Positions 45,664 through 53,649 of a stretch of 64,000 nt of DNA are shown here, piece by piece. Made by a program: the position numbers and the translations under genes. Positions within the stretch are counted from its first letter, which is position 1. Each line of letters opens with the position of its first letter. Source of the DNA: Streptomyces sp. CG 926 (GTDB lineage: Bacteria > Actinomycetota > Actinomycetes > Streptomycetales > Streptomycetaceae); contig NZ_QGGZ01000003.1 of assembly GCF_003148825.1 (NCBI RefSeq), positions 558,001-622,000 of the forward strand, written 5' to 3'. A model generated the notes under the pieces. The model did not search any database. It had not been told where the DNA came from and saw only the letters and a program-made list of their open reading frames with translations.

Positions 45664-46599
45664 TTACGCCCGCCCGTCGAGGCAACGACCCAGCCAGTCG
45701 GAGGCGGCCGTGAAGTCACCGTCGGAGGTCCCGTGCCGAGGAGCCCGGACATCACTCTGAGCGACGCCGGCACGCGGGTAGGAGCCGAGGAAGCGGACCT
45801 GCGGGCAGGTCCGCTTGAGGCCCATGAGTGCCTCGCTGACCCGCCGGTCGGAGATGTGGCCCTCGGCGTCGACGGCGAAGCAGTAGTTGCCGATGCCCTG
45901 CCCGGTCGGACGGGACTGGATCAGCATCAGGTTCACCCCACGGACCGCGAACTCCTGAAGGAGCTCCAGCAGCGCACCGGGGTGGTCGTCGCCGAGCCAC
46001 AGCACGACGGAGGTCTTGTCCGCGCCGGTCGGGGCGGCCGGCCGGGCGGGGCGACCGACCAGGACGAAGCGGGTCTCGGCGTTCTCCGCGTCGTGGATCT
46101 CGGTCACCAGCGGAACGAGCCCGTAGGTGGCGGCGGCGAACTCGCCAGCGAAGGCGGCGTCGAAGCGGCCCTCCTGGACCAGCCGGGCGCCGTCGGCGTT
46201 CGAGGCGGCCGACTCCCACACCGCGTCGGGCAGATTCGCCCGCAGCCAGTTCCGCACCTGCGGCTGGGCGACCGGGTGCCCGGTGACGGTCTTGACGTCC
46301 GAGAGGGCGGTCCCGGGTCGCACGAGCAGCGCGAAGGTGATGGGCAGCAGCACCTCGCGGTAGATCATCAGCGGTTCGCCCGAGGCGAGCTCGTCGAGGG
46401 TGGCCGTGACCCCGCCCTCCACCGAATTCTCGATCGGGACGAGAGCGGCGGCCGCCTCGCCGTTGCGCACGGCGTCCAAGGCGGCCGGGACGGACACCAT
46501 CGGGACGAGTTCGCGGGTCGCGGCTTCCGGCAGGGTGCGCAGGGCGGCCTCGGTGAAGGTGCCCTCGGGACCGAGATACGTGAAGCGGGTGGCTGACAT
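45664..46599 (-). CDS. pheA: Prephenate dehydratase
   Basis: A 311-residue monofunctional prephenate dehydratase (prephenate to phenylpyruvate in phenylalanine synthesis). The catalytic domain covers about 1-190 (TYLGPEGTFTEAA at the start, IENSVEGGV, and ENAETRFVLVG with the TRF motif). An ACT domain follows (about 200-280; GALLELLQEFAVRGVNLMLI then QSRPTG), which provides feedback inhibition by phenylalanine. A C-terminal tail of about 30 residues is less conserved. Length and start (ATG 46599) are normal. Confidence 0.95.
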   Translation of the reverse strand: MSATRFTYLGPEGTFTEAALRTLPEAATRELVPMVSVPAALDAVRNGEAAAALVPIENSVEGGVTATLDELASGEPLMIYREVLLPITFALLVRPGTALSDVKTVTGHPVAQPQVRNWLRANLPDAVWESAASNADGARLVQEGRFDAAFAGEFAAATYGLVPLVTEIHDAENAETRFVLVGRPARPAAPTGADKTSVVLWLGDDHPGALLELLQEFAVRGVNLMLIQSRPTGQGIGNYCFAVDAEGHISDRRVSEALMGLKRTCPQVRFLGSYPRAGVAQSDVRAPRHGTSDGDFTAASDWLGRCLDGRA

Positions 46600-46641
46600 G
46601 CGATCAGCCTAATGCCGGGGTGCCGCCCGCCGGGTTGCTGT

Positions 46642-47919
46642 TCATCCTTCGAGCAGCCGCTGCCCCACGTACTCGCCGCTGCCGGGGCCGGGCGGCACCG
46701 CGTACAGGCCGCTGGACTCGTGCCGGATGAACTGCGACAGCGCGTCGCCTCGGTCGAGCTTGCGCTGAACGGGCACGAATCCGCGCAGTGGATCGGCCTG
46801 CCAGCAGACGAAGAGCAGCCCGGCGTCGGGAGCGCCGTCGGGGCCGATCCCGTCGTGGAAGGAGAAGGGGCGCCGCAGCATGGCGGCCCCGCCGTTCTGC
46901 TCGGGGGCGGAGATCCGGGCGTGCGCGTTGGACGGGATGACGGGCTTCCCGTCGGTGCCGAGCTTGTCGAGTTCCATTTCGGTGGTCTCGTCGCCGCCGG
47001 TCAGCGGGGCGCCGGTGGCCTTCGTGCGCCCGATGACCTGTTCCTGCTGCGCGAGGGACTGCTTGTCCCAGTCGTCGAGGAGCATGCGGATGCGCCGGAC
47101 GACGGCGTAGGAGCCCCCGGCCATCCAGGCGTGTTCGGCGGGCCCGGGGCCCGCGCCGGGTACGAAGATCCGCTTGTCGAAATCGGGTTCCGATCGCTTC
47201 GGATTGCCGGTGCCGTCGATCTGGCCCATCAGGTTGCGGGCGGTCATCGGTGTGCCGGTGGCGCCGGGAGACCGGTTGAAGCCGTTCATCTGCCAGCGGA
47301 CCCGGGCGGCCTCCCCGGCCTCCTTCTGCAGGGCGCGCAGCGCGTGGAAGGCTACGAGGCCGTCGTCGGCGCCGATCTGGACCCACAGGTCGCCGTTGCT
47401 GCGCTGGGCGTCCAGTCGGTCCGAGGAGAAGTCCGGCAGCGGGTCGAGGGCCGTGGGACGGCGTGCGGTCAGGCCGGTGCGCTCGAAGAAGGAGTGGCCG
47501 AAGCCGAAGGTGACGGTGAGGGAGGACGGGCCTGCGTCCAGCGCGATCCCGCTGTCGGAGGTCGGGGCGGGATCGCCCGCCATCAGCCGCCGGGCGGTGT
47601 CCGACCAGCGTCGCAGCAGCGCGGCGGCCTCCGTACGGCCCGCCCCGGCGGTCAGGTCGAAGGCGACGAGGTGCCCCTTGGCCTGCAGCGGGGTGGTGAT
47701 GCCGGCCTGGTGGTCTCCGTCGAAGGTCACCTGGGTGGCGCCGAGGGAGGCCAGAGAGCCGGCTGCTCCGCGGGCGGAGCCGCTCCCGGAGTCGTCCAGC
47801 ACGGAGTGCGCCAAGGCGCCGCCTGTGGTGCCGAGGGCGATCCCGACGGCGCCCGCGGCGCCGACGGTACCCAGCAACCTGCGCCGGGAGATCTCGATGT
47901 CGGGGTTGGTCTCGGTCAC
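46642..47919 (-). CDS. dtpA: Tat-exported DyP-type haem peroxidase DtpA
   Basis: A 425-residue DyP peroxidase. The signal carries a twin-arginine motif (EISRRRLLG at about 9-17) with a hydrophobic stretch, so it is exported folded with haem. DyP landmarks: GFGHSFF, the GxxDG loop MGQIDGTGNP (distal Asp), a His in SNAHARIS as proximal haem ligand, and MLRRPFSF. In S. lividans the homologue DtpA works with Sco and a PCuAC-type chaperone to mature the copper enzyme GlxA (known). The GTG start is 5 bp after the CopCD stop; it is the last gene of the copper operon. Confidence 0.93.
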   Translation of the reverse strand: MTETNPDIEISRRRLLGTVGAAGAVGIALGTTGGALAHSVLDDSGSGSARGAAGSLASLGATQVTFDGDHQAGITTPLQAKGHLVAFDLTAGAGRTEAAALLRRWSDTARRLMAGDPAPTSDSGIALDAGPSSLTVTFGFGHSFFERTGLTARRPTALDPLPDFSSDRLDAQRSNGDLWVQIGADDGLVAFHALRALQKEAGEAARVRWQMNGFNRSPGATGTPMTARNLMGQIDGTGNPKRSEPDFDKRIFVPGAGPGPAEHAWMAGGSYAVVRRIRMLLDDWDKQSLAQQEQVIGRTKATGAPLTGGDETTEMELDKLGTDGKPVIPSNAHARISAPEQNGGAAMLRRPFSFHDGIGPDGAPDAGLLFVCWQADPLRGFVPVQRKLDRGDALSQFIRHESSGLYAVPPGPGSGEYVGQRLLEG

Positions 47920-47924
47920 GCTGG

Positions 47925-50006
47925 TCAGCCGATCTTCACAGTCTTCTGGACGGTGGTCTGGTCGATGTCGGAGGTACGGACGGTCACGTCGATGCGCCAG
48001 TCACCGGCGAGCGGCAGTTGGACGCCGGAGGCGGTCCAGTGTCCGGGGGCGGCCTGCTCGGGGGCGAGCGGCAGGGGGCCGATGTCCTTGGCGGGAAGGG
48101 TGAAGGCGACCTTGACCTCGGGGAGGTCGAAGGGAGTGCCGTCGGCGGACTCGGACCAGAGGTGCAGGGTGTTCGCGCCGACCCGCCCCGGGTCGAGTTC
48201 GAGCCGGACGGTCCCCTTGCCGTTCGGACCGCCGGTGTCGAACGGCAGGGTGATCTTGACGGCGCGGTCGGGTACGGCGGTGGCGGTGGAACCGCGGCCG
48301 GCCTCCCGCTCCACGGTCCGCCCGGGCTCGGTACCGGTGAGCACGGTGGTGACGGCGAGCAGGATCACGGCGATGGCCGCTTCGGCGAGGACGGAGCGGC
48401 GCAGTCCGGCGCGGTCCGGGTCGGCGTCCCGGACCCGCTTCTCCAGCGCGCTCTCGCGAGCGGCCCGCTGTCGGGCGAGCTGGGCGGCCCGTTCCGGGTC
48501 CGCGGGGACGGCCACGGGCGCTGTTTCACGTGAAACATCGGAGCTTTCGGGGACGGCGCCCGGCGCTGTTTCACGTGAAACAGCGCCGGCGGTCCGCACG
48601 GTGGCTGCCACGGCCCCGACGCCCGCTTCGCCGTCCACGCGGGCGTCGGCGAGTCGCGCGGTCCATGTGCGGGACATGTAGGCGATGCCGAGGAGAACGG
48701 CGACCAGGCCGACCTTCAGGAGGAGCAGTTGCCCGTAGTCCGTGCCGGTGAGGGCGGACCAGCTGCCGAGCTGACGCCAGGACTGGTAGACGCCGGTGAC
48801 GGCGAGTACCAGGACGCTGACGAACGCGACCCGGGAGAAGCGCCGGACGGCCGAGGGTTCGATCCCGGGGATCTTGTGGAGGGCGACGAGCAGCGCGGCG
48901 AGACCGCCGAGCCACGTGGCGACGGCCATCAGGTGCAGGATGTCCGCCGGCATGGCGATCCCCGGCTGGATACCGGTGGAGGCGTGCTCGGAGAGGGCCC
49001 AGGTGGCGGCGATACCGCCGGACACCACGGCTCCGCCGATGGCCAACCCGAAGGTGAGATCGCTGGTGTCGTCCGGCCTGTAGGCCTCCTCGGTCCCCTC
49101 GCCCTCGGCGGTCCCGTCGGCCTGGTCGGATCCGTCGGTCTCCTCCTCGGGCCGGTCGGGCGCATCGGGCCCGAGGCCCGCCACGCGGCGTGCGTAGACG
49201 CCGAAGAGGACCGCGACGAACAGGGCGGCAGCCCCCAGCAGGAGCAGCCTGGAGACGAGCGAGGCCCCGGTCTTCGTCTCCAGGACGGCCCGGAGCCCGT
49301 CGAGGTCGAAGACGTCGGAGAAGTTCCCGGACCCGGTGTACGGGGTCCGCAGCACCAGCATGGCGAGGGTGGCCGCGGTCAGGGTGACCCAGGCGCGCAC
49401 GACGAGCTTCTGGAGCGGTCGTTCGGCAGCGCCCCTGCGCCAGCACAGCAGGATGAAGGCGGCCCCGCCCACGAGGACGGCGAATCCGGCGTAGGAGGCG
49501 TAACGGGCGATCCCGTAGGCGATGCCGACGGGTCCGCCGCCGGCCTGCGCGGTGGGCAGCGAGACATCGGTGGCCGAGGGCGCGCCGATGGAGAAGGTGA
49601 AAGCACCGGAGATCGGATGGCTGTCGGCCGAGACGGCCTGCCAGGCAACGGTGTAGGTGCCGTTCGGCAGTCCGGTGTGCAGCGCGGTGCCGTAGCGGAC
49701 GGTGTTCCCACTGCACATGTCGCGCAGCTCGCCCGTGTCCACGCGTTTGCCCTGGGGGTCCAGGACGCGGATCGAGTCGTCGCCCATGGCGACCTGCTCC
49801 GAGAAGGAGAGGGTGACCTGGGCGGGGGCCGTGGCGACCACCGCCCCGTCCTTGGGGTCGCTCGCGGTGAGTGCGGCGTGCGCCGTGGCCGGTGAGGCCA
49901 CGGTGAACAGGGTTGCCAGCAGGGCTGCGAGGACCAGCGCGAGCCGCGGCAAGGATGCCGTGGCACGGGCGCGGGCCGTGGAGGGGGCGGGGGCGGTGGC
50001 CGTCAT
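47925..50006 (-). CDS. CopC-CopD fusion copper protein with YtkA-like C terminus
   Basis: A 693-residue protein. The signal peptide ends at TAHA, then a CopC domain (about 44-145) starts HAALTASDP, with a second copper-type His in SADSHPISGAF. A CopD membrane domain of about eight helices follows (about 155-470). A linker, then another membrane helix (about 535-555) and an extracytoplasmic C-terminal domain (about 580-690). The linker carries two VSRETAP repeats that are the translation of two parS sites. CopCD imports copper across the membrane in related systems. Confidence 0.9.
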   Translation of the reverse strand: MTATAPAPSTARARATASLPRLALVLAALLATLFTVASPATAHAALTASDPKDGAVVATAPAQVTLSFSEQVAMGDDSIRVLDPQGKRVDTGELRDMCSGNTVRYGTALHTGLPNGTYTVAWQAVSADSHPISGAFTFSIGAPSATDVSLPTAQAGGGPVGIAYGIARYASYAGFAVLVGGAAFILLCWRRGAAERPLQKLVVRAWVTLTAATLAMLVLRTPYTGSGNFSDVFDLDGLRAVLETKTGASLVSRLLLLGAAALFVAVLFGVYARRVAGLGPDAPDRPEEETDGSDQADGTAEGEGTEEAYRPDDTSDLTFGLAIGGAVVSGGIAATWALSEHASTGIQPGIAMPADILHLMAVATWLGGLAALLVALHKIPGIEPSAVRRFSRVAFVSVLVLAVTGVYQSWRQLGSWSALTGTDYGQLLLLKVGLVAVLLGIAYMSRTWTARLADARVDGEAGVGAVAATVRTAGAVSRETAPGAVPESSDVSRETAPVAVPADPERAAQLARQRAARESALEKRVRDADPDRAGLRRSVLAEAAIAVILLAVTTVLTGTEPGRTVEREAGRGSTATAVPDRAVKITLPFDTGGPNGKGTVRLELDPGRVGANTLHLWSESADGTPFDLPEVKVAFTLPAKDIGPLPLAPEQAAPGHWTASGVQLPLAGDWRIDVTVRTSDIDQTTVQKTVKIG
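48523..48536. promoter_or_regulatory. parS inside the CopCD gene (first)
   Basis: An exact GTTTCACGTGAAAC, read on the minus strand in frame as VSRET. It lies 31 bp from the next site. Confidence 0.93.
48568..48581. promoter_or_regulatory. parS inside the CopCD gene (second), in an extended palindrome
   Basis: An exact GTTTCACGTGAAAC at the centre of a 30-bp perfect palindrome (48560-48589). It is also read in frame as VSRETA. The extended dyad is unique among the six parS sites here. Confidence 0.93.
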
Positions 50007-50028
50007 GGCGTGTGAGCTCCTCGGTCCG

Positions 50029-50508
50029 TCAGTGGTGGTTGCCGGACGCGTTCGTCGGAGCCTGGGCGTTGTACGTCCGGTCCTTCACGTCCAGCTCGAC
50101 CTTGACCGGACCGGCCTTCTCGAAGCGGAGCTCGACGCTGACCTTGTCGCCGACCTTGGGAGTGCTCTTGAGCCCCATGAACATGATGTGGTTGCCGCCG
50201 CGCTCCAGCCGGAGCTCGCCGTTCGCCGGCACGTCCATCGACTGCACCTGCTGCATCTTCTGGTCCTTGGTCTCGTGGATCTGGAGATCGTCGGAGAGCG
50301 AGGAGGTGGCGCCGGTGAGCCTGTCGGCGGTCTCGGAGCCGTTCTTGATGACCAGGAACCCGCCGGCCATCTTGTCGTTCACGGGCTCGGGCATGAAGGC
50401 GCCGCTGACGGTCATCTTCGGCTCGGCCTCGCCGGAGCAGCCGGATATGGCGAGCGTTGCCGTCAGGGAGAGGGCGGCGGCGAGGGTGCGGGTGGTGCGG
50501 GCGTTCAC
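50029..50508 (-). CDS. ecuC: PCuAC/ECuC-type copper chaperone lipoprotein
   Basis: A 159-residue protein with a lipoprotein signal (LAISGC lipobox near residue 23) and a PCuAC domain. Copper ligands of the H...M...HxM type are visible: LQIHETKDQKM, then GGNHIMFMG. A His pair ends the protein (ASGNHH). It binds Cu(I) outside the membrane and passes it on, in S. lividans to Sco (known). GTG overlaps the sco stop as GTGA (50505-50508). Confidence 0.92.
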   Translation of the reverse strand: MNARTTRTLAAALSLTATLAISGCSGEAEPKMTVSGAFMPEPVNDKMAGGFLVIKNGSETADRLTGATSSLSDDLQIHETKDQKMQQVQSMDVPANGELRLERGGNHIMFMGLKSTPKVGDKVSVELRFEKAGPVKVELDVKDRTYNAQAPTNASGNHH

Positions 50509-51158
50509 GGGTTCTCCCCCTTGACGAGCTTCGGCAGGTCCTTGGTGTAGTCGTCGACGGTGGTGCCCTCGCCGTAGAGGACGTAGCCCTCGTCGGTCTT
50601 GGGCGAGAACGCGATGACCTGGGCCCCGTGCATGGAGACGACGTCGCCGTTGGCGTCCTTCGTCGCGGGGTCGATGCCGATGCCGAGCGTGCGTGCGGCG
50701 GCCTGGATGGTCTTGAAGTCCCCGGTGAGTCCGACGAAGGACGGGTCCTGTGACTTCAGCCAGGCGGCGAGGGACTCGGGAGTGTCCCTCTCGGGGTCGG
50801 TGGTGACGAAGACGACCCGGAGGTTGTCCTGGTCGGCCTTGGGCAGAGCCTTCTTGGCGACGGCGATGTTGCTCATCGTCAGCGGGCACACGTCGGGGCA
50901 GTTGGTGTAGCCGAAGTAGATGAGCGTCGGCTTGCCCTTGGTCTGCTCACGCAGGTTCCACGGGTTGCCGGTGGTGTCCGTGAGGACGAGCTCCGGCTTG
51001 TTGAAGGGGCGGTCCAGGAGGGTCGCGGCCTTGTCGTTGCTCTGACCGCCGGCGATCTGGGTGACCCCGCCGGGCTTGACGGGCTCACCGCCGCAGGCCG
51101 TGAGGGTGAGTACGGCCGCAGCGAGCAGCGCGGCGACCGTCACACGTGTGGTGCGCAT
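50505..51158 (-). CDS. sco: Sco copper chaperone
   Basis: A 217-residue SCO1/SenC protein. The lipobox LTAC is near residue 22, so it is membrane-anchored outside the cell. Thioredoxin-like fold with copper site CPDVC (about 88-92) and the third ligand His in VSMHGAQV. YFGYTNCPDVCPLTMSN is diagnostic. In Streptomyces it serves maturation of cytochrome c oxidase and GlxA (established). It stands between a YcnI-type gene and the copper chaperone in one operon. Confidence 0.95.
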   Translation of the reverse strand: MRTTRVTVAALLAAAVLTLTACGGEPVKPGGVTQIAGGQSNDKAATLLDRPFNKPELVLTDTTGNPWNLREQTKGKPTLIYFGYTNCPDVCPLTMSNIAVAKKALPKADQDNLRVVFVTTDPERDTPESLAAWLKSQDPSFVGLTGDFKTIQAAARTLGIGIDPATKDANGDVVSMHGAQVIAFSPKTDEGYVLYGEGTTVDDYTKDLPKLVKGENP

Positions 51159-51227
51159 GAAGAAGTGTCCCTGGGATCGGGGATGCTACGGATGGTTCGG
51201 AAGGGCGGCGCCGACGGGCGCGGCGGG

Positions 51228-51953
51228 TCAGGCGGAGCGGCGGCGCGAGGCGATGCCGAAGGCGACACCGCCGAGTCCGACGACGATGCCGGCGATGCCG
51301 AGGACGCGCGCGGTGGTGTCGGAGCCGTGTTCGCCGGCGGCCTGGTCGTGGCCGTGCTCGGCGTCCTTGTCGGCGTTCTTCGGCTCGTCGGCCTTCGCAC
51401 CGCTGTCGTGGTGGTCGTCGCCCTTGGGGGCGGTCAGCTTCAGGACGGGCGCGGGGTTCTGCGGCTCCGCGGCGCCATCCTTGGACTCCTCGATCCAGCG
51501 GACGATCTCGCCGTTGTCGTACGTCTGGATGGACTTGAAGACCATCTGGTCGACGTTCTCGGGCAGCTTGCCCACCGAGAGCGGGAACTGCTGGAACTTG
51601 CCGGGCTCGATCTTGCCGCCGGACCAGGTCACCTTGGTGACGGCCTTGGTGATCTGCTTGCCGTGCACGGTGAGCGGCTTGTCGAGGTCGCTCGTCTCGA
51701 CCTTCACGGTCCAGCCGGGAACGTCCTGCGGCATGACGGAGCTGAGCGGCTGGTCGATCGGGAAGTTGACCTCCAGCTGGGTGGTCGACGCGTTGTCCCG
51801 CTCGTTGGGGACCTTGAAGTTGATCGTCGCGTAGCCGCCCTTGGCCGCCTCACCGGCGGGCTGCACCCCGACGTGGGCGAAGGCCGGGCCGGAGAGGAAG
51901 AGGACGGAACCGGCGGCGATGGCGGCGGCGATGGAGACGCGAGAGGTCTTCAT
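51228..51953 (-). CDS. YcnI-family (DUF1775) copper protein
   Basis: A 241-residue exported protein. The signal peptide ends at GPAFA, immediately followed by HVGVQPA; that N-terminal His is the copper ligand of the YcnI family. DUF1775 domain about 28-165 (with WSGGKIEPGKFQQFPLSVG), then a His/Asp-rich linker (DDHHDSG, AEHGHDQ) and a C-terminal membrane helix with basic end (ASRRRSA). Clear member of the copper operon, probably a periplasm-side metallochaperone. Confidence 0.92.
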   Translation of the reverse strand: MKTSRVSIAAAIAAGSVLFLSGPAFAHVGVQPAGEAAKGGYATINFKVPNERDNASTTQLEVNFPIDQPLSSVMPQDVPGWTVKVETSDLDKPLTVHGKQITKAVTKVTWSGGKIEPGKFQQFPLSVGKLPENVDQMVFKSIQTYDNGEIVRWIEESKDGAAEPQNPAPVLKLTAPKGDDHHDSGAKADEPKNADKDAEHGHDQAAGEHGSDTTARVLGIAGIVVGLGGVAFGIASRRRSA

Positions 51954-52061
51954 GACAGGAACACTCCACGGAAGCAGTGGTGGCGGTTGCTCCGCGCACG
52001 GGCGCGCACGGAGTTCGCGGCACCGGTATCCCGTTCTGCGTCCGGGAAGGTGGGTGCCGCG

Positions 52062-52904
52062 TCAGGCTGCGAGGGCGAACGCCACGGGTGGGCCGCGCCG
52101 GATCACCGTGTGCTGGAGTGCTTCCCGCCCCGTGCGGCGCGCCGGGTCGGACCCGGTCCGCAGGTCCTGCGGAGTACGGGGGGCCGAGGCCGGGAGTCCG
52201 GCGCCGAGGGCCCGTACGAAGGCGAGTGCGGCGCGCAGCGGACGTATCGGGGCGGCTTCGGCGGAGCGACGGGACAGCTCGACCAGGCGGAAGAGCGCGG
52301 CGTCTCCGCGACCGAGCAGCCAGCCCGCGGCGAGGGCGGCCAGCAGGTGGCCGGCCAGCATGGCCGGGCTGAACAGGCCGGTCGCGGGTGCCATGGTGAC
52401 GGCCTGGGCCATGTGCGCGTGCGCTTCGTGTCCCTGTGCCACGACCTGCCCGGCCTGCGCGGCCTGTGTGGTCTGCTCGGCGAGGGCGGCGGGGTCCAGG
52501 CCTGCGGCTTCCAGGATCTGCCGGGCGTCGGCCGGGCTGAGCGGTACGGAGTTGCCCCCGCACACCAGCCGTGCGGCGAGCTCGGCGAGCGAGGCGTCGG
52601 CGGTGCCGGCCGGTGCCTGCGCGGCCGCCGCGCCGTGCTGGCCGAGGCCGAACATCGCGTGCAGGCCGAGTTGTCCGGCGGTGAGAGCGGCGGCGATCCC
52701 CGGCAGCGTGCGTCGACGGCCCGCGAGCGGGGCGGCGACCGCGAAGACGGCGAGGAAGCCGAGGCACAGTGACCACCAAGGCACGGTGGCGCAGGACGCC
52801 AGAGCGTGCCCGATCGCGGACAGCACGACACAGACCGCGGTGAACACCGCGGCCCGGATCAGCCGGAGGCCGACTCCGGCCTGCGTCGCGTGGGGATCAG
52901 ACAT
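52062..52904 (-). CDS. Hypothetical membrane protein, head of copper operon
   Basis: A 280-residue protein with about five hydrophobic segments (near 15-33, 42-60, 67-88, 175-195) and a His/Met-bearing stretch in an outer loop (GHEAHAHMAQAV near 155). The C-terminal third is basic and cytoplasmic. I do not recognise a named family. The His/Met pattern and the position at the head of the copper operon suggest a link to copper. The ATG is at 52904, with a 108-bp gap to the next gene. Confidence 0.72.
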   Translation of the reverse strand: MSDPHATQAGVGLRLIRAAVFTAVCVVLSAIGHALASCATVPWWSLCLGFLAVFAVAAPLAGRRRTLPGIAAALTAGQLGLHAMFGLGQHGAAAAQAPAGTADASLAELAARLVCGGNSVPLSPADARQILEAAGLDPAALAEQTTQAAQAGQVVAQGHEAHAHMAQAVTMAPATGLFSPAMLAGHLLAALAAGWLLGRGDAALFRLVELSRRSAEAAPIRPLRAALAFVRALGAGLPASAPRTPQDLRTGSDPARRTGREALQHTVIRRGPPVAFALAA

Positions 52905-53114
52905 GGCCGGGTCATCATCGCACTGCGCTCGGGCCCCTCATACGGCAGGTCCGGAAGGTCCGTATGAGTCCTGTGCCCGAGGAGCGTTCGGGCCCGCCGC
53001 GGGTGGCCGCATACACCGCTCCCCCGGAGAGCCGCATCGGCCGGACGGGCGTATTGAGGTCTCGGACGGTCGCAGGGCGCTTACGCCCCCTCGCGGGCGG
53101 CAATACGTAACCCT

Positions 53115-53558
53115 ATGAGCATCTGGTGGTCTCTCCACTTGAGGCGCGAAGCCGCGAGCGTGCCGCTCGCCAGGCGACTGCTGCTGGGGACGATGGAGAC
53201 CGCGGGGGTGGACCCGGACATCTCCTTCGATCTCTCGGTGGCGCTGAGCGAGGCGTGTGCGAACGCGGTGGAGCACGGCGGGGGTGGCGAAATCCCGGAC
53301 GATACCGAGGCGTACCACGTCACGGCCTATCTGGACGGGGATTGCTGCCGCATCGAGGTGACCGATTCCGGTCCGGGGTTCCCACCCGCGACGGTGGCCC
53401 GCCGCAGACCCTCCCTGGCCGAACACGGCCGGGGCCTGCACCTGATCGCCGAACTCGCCGACCACGTCCGCTTCCGCAACCGGCCGGGCCGCGGTGCTGT
53501 GGTGAGCTTCGACAAGATGCTGAAGTGGCGCGACGACGCGCTCCTGAAGGTGTCGTAG
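53115..53558 (+). CDS. SpoIIAB/RsbW-like ATP-binding protein
   Basis: A 147-residue GHKL ATPase of the anti-sigma-factor type. N box: LSEACANAVEHGGG; G boxes: DSGPGFPP and HGRGLHLI. Such small proteins bind sigma factors or anti-anti-sigma partners and phosphorylate the latter. No sigma factor is adjacent. No ribosome site is seen before ATG 53115, so a leaderless transcript is possible. Confidence 0.87.
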   Translation: MSIWWSLHLRREAASVPLARRLLLGTMETAGVDPDISFDLSVALSEACANAVEHGGGGEIPDDTEAYHVTAYLDGDCCRIEVTDSGPGFPPATVARRRPSLAEHGRGLHLIAELADHVRFRNRPGRGAVVSFDKMLKWRDDALLKVS

Positions 53559-53594
53559 CCCCCAGGCGTGTCCTGGCGTCCCGGAAACGCCGAC

Positions 53595-53621
53595 GGGCGG
53601 GACCCGTGGAGGATCCCGCCC
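53595..53621. terminator. Bidirectional terminator
   Basis: GGGCGGGA (53595-53602) pairs with TCCCGCCC (53614-53621), between convergent genes (SpoIIAB-like and pepP). Confidence 0.65.
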
Positions 53622-53649
53622 ATCTTCGTCCGTGCGCAACGCGGAGGCG

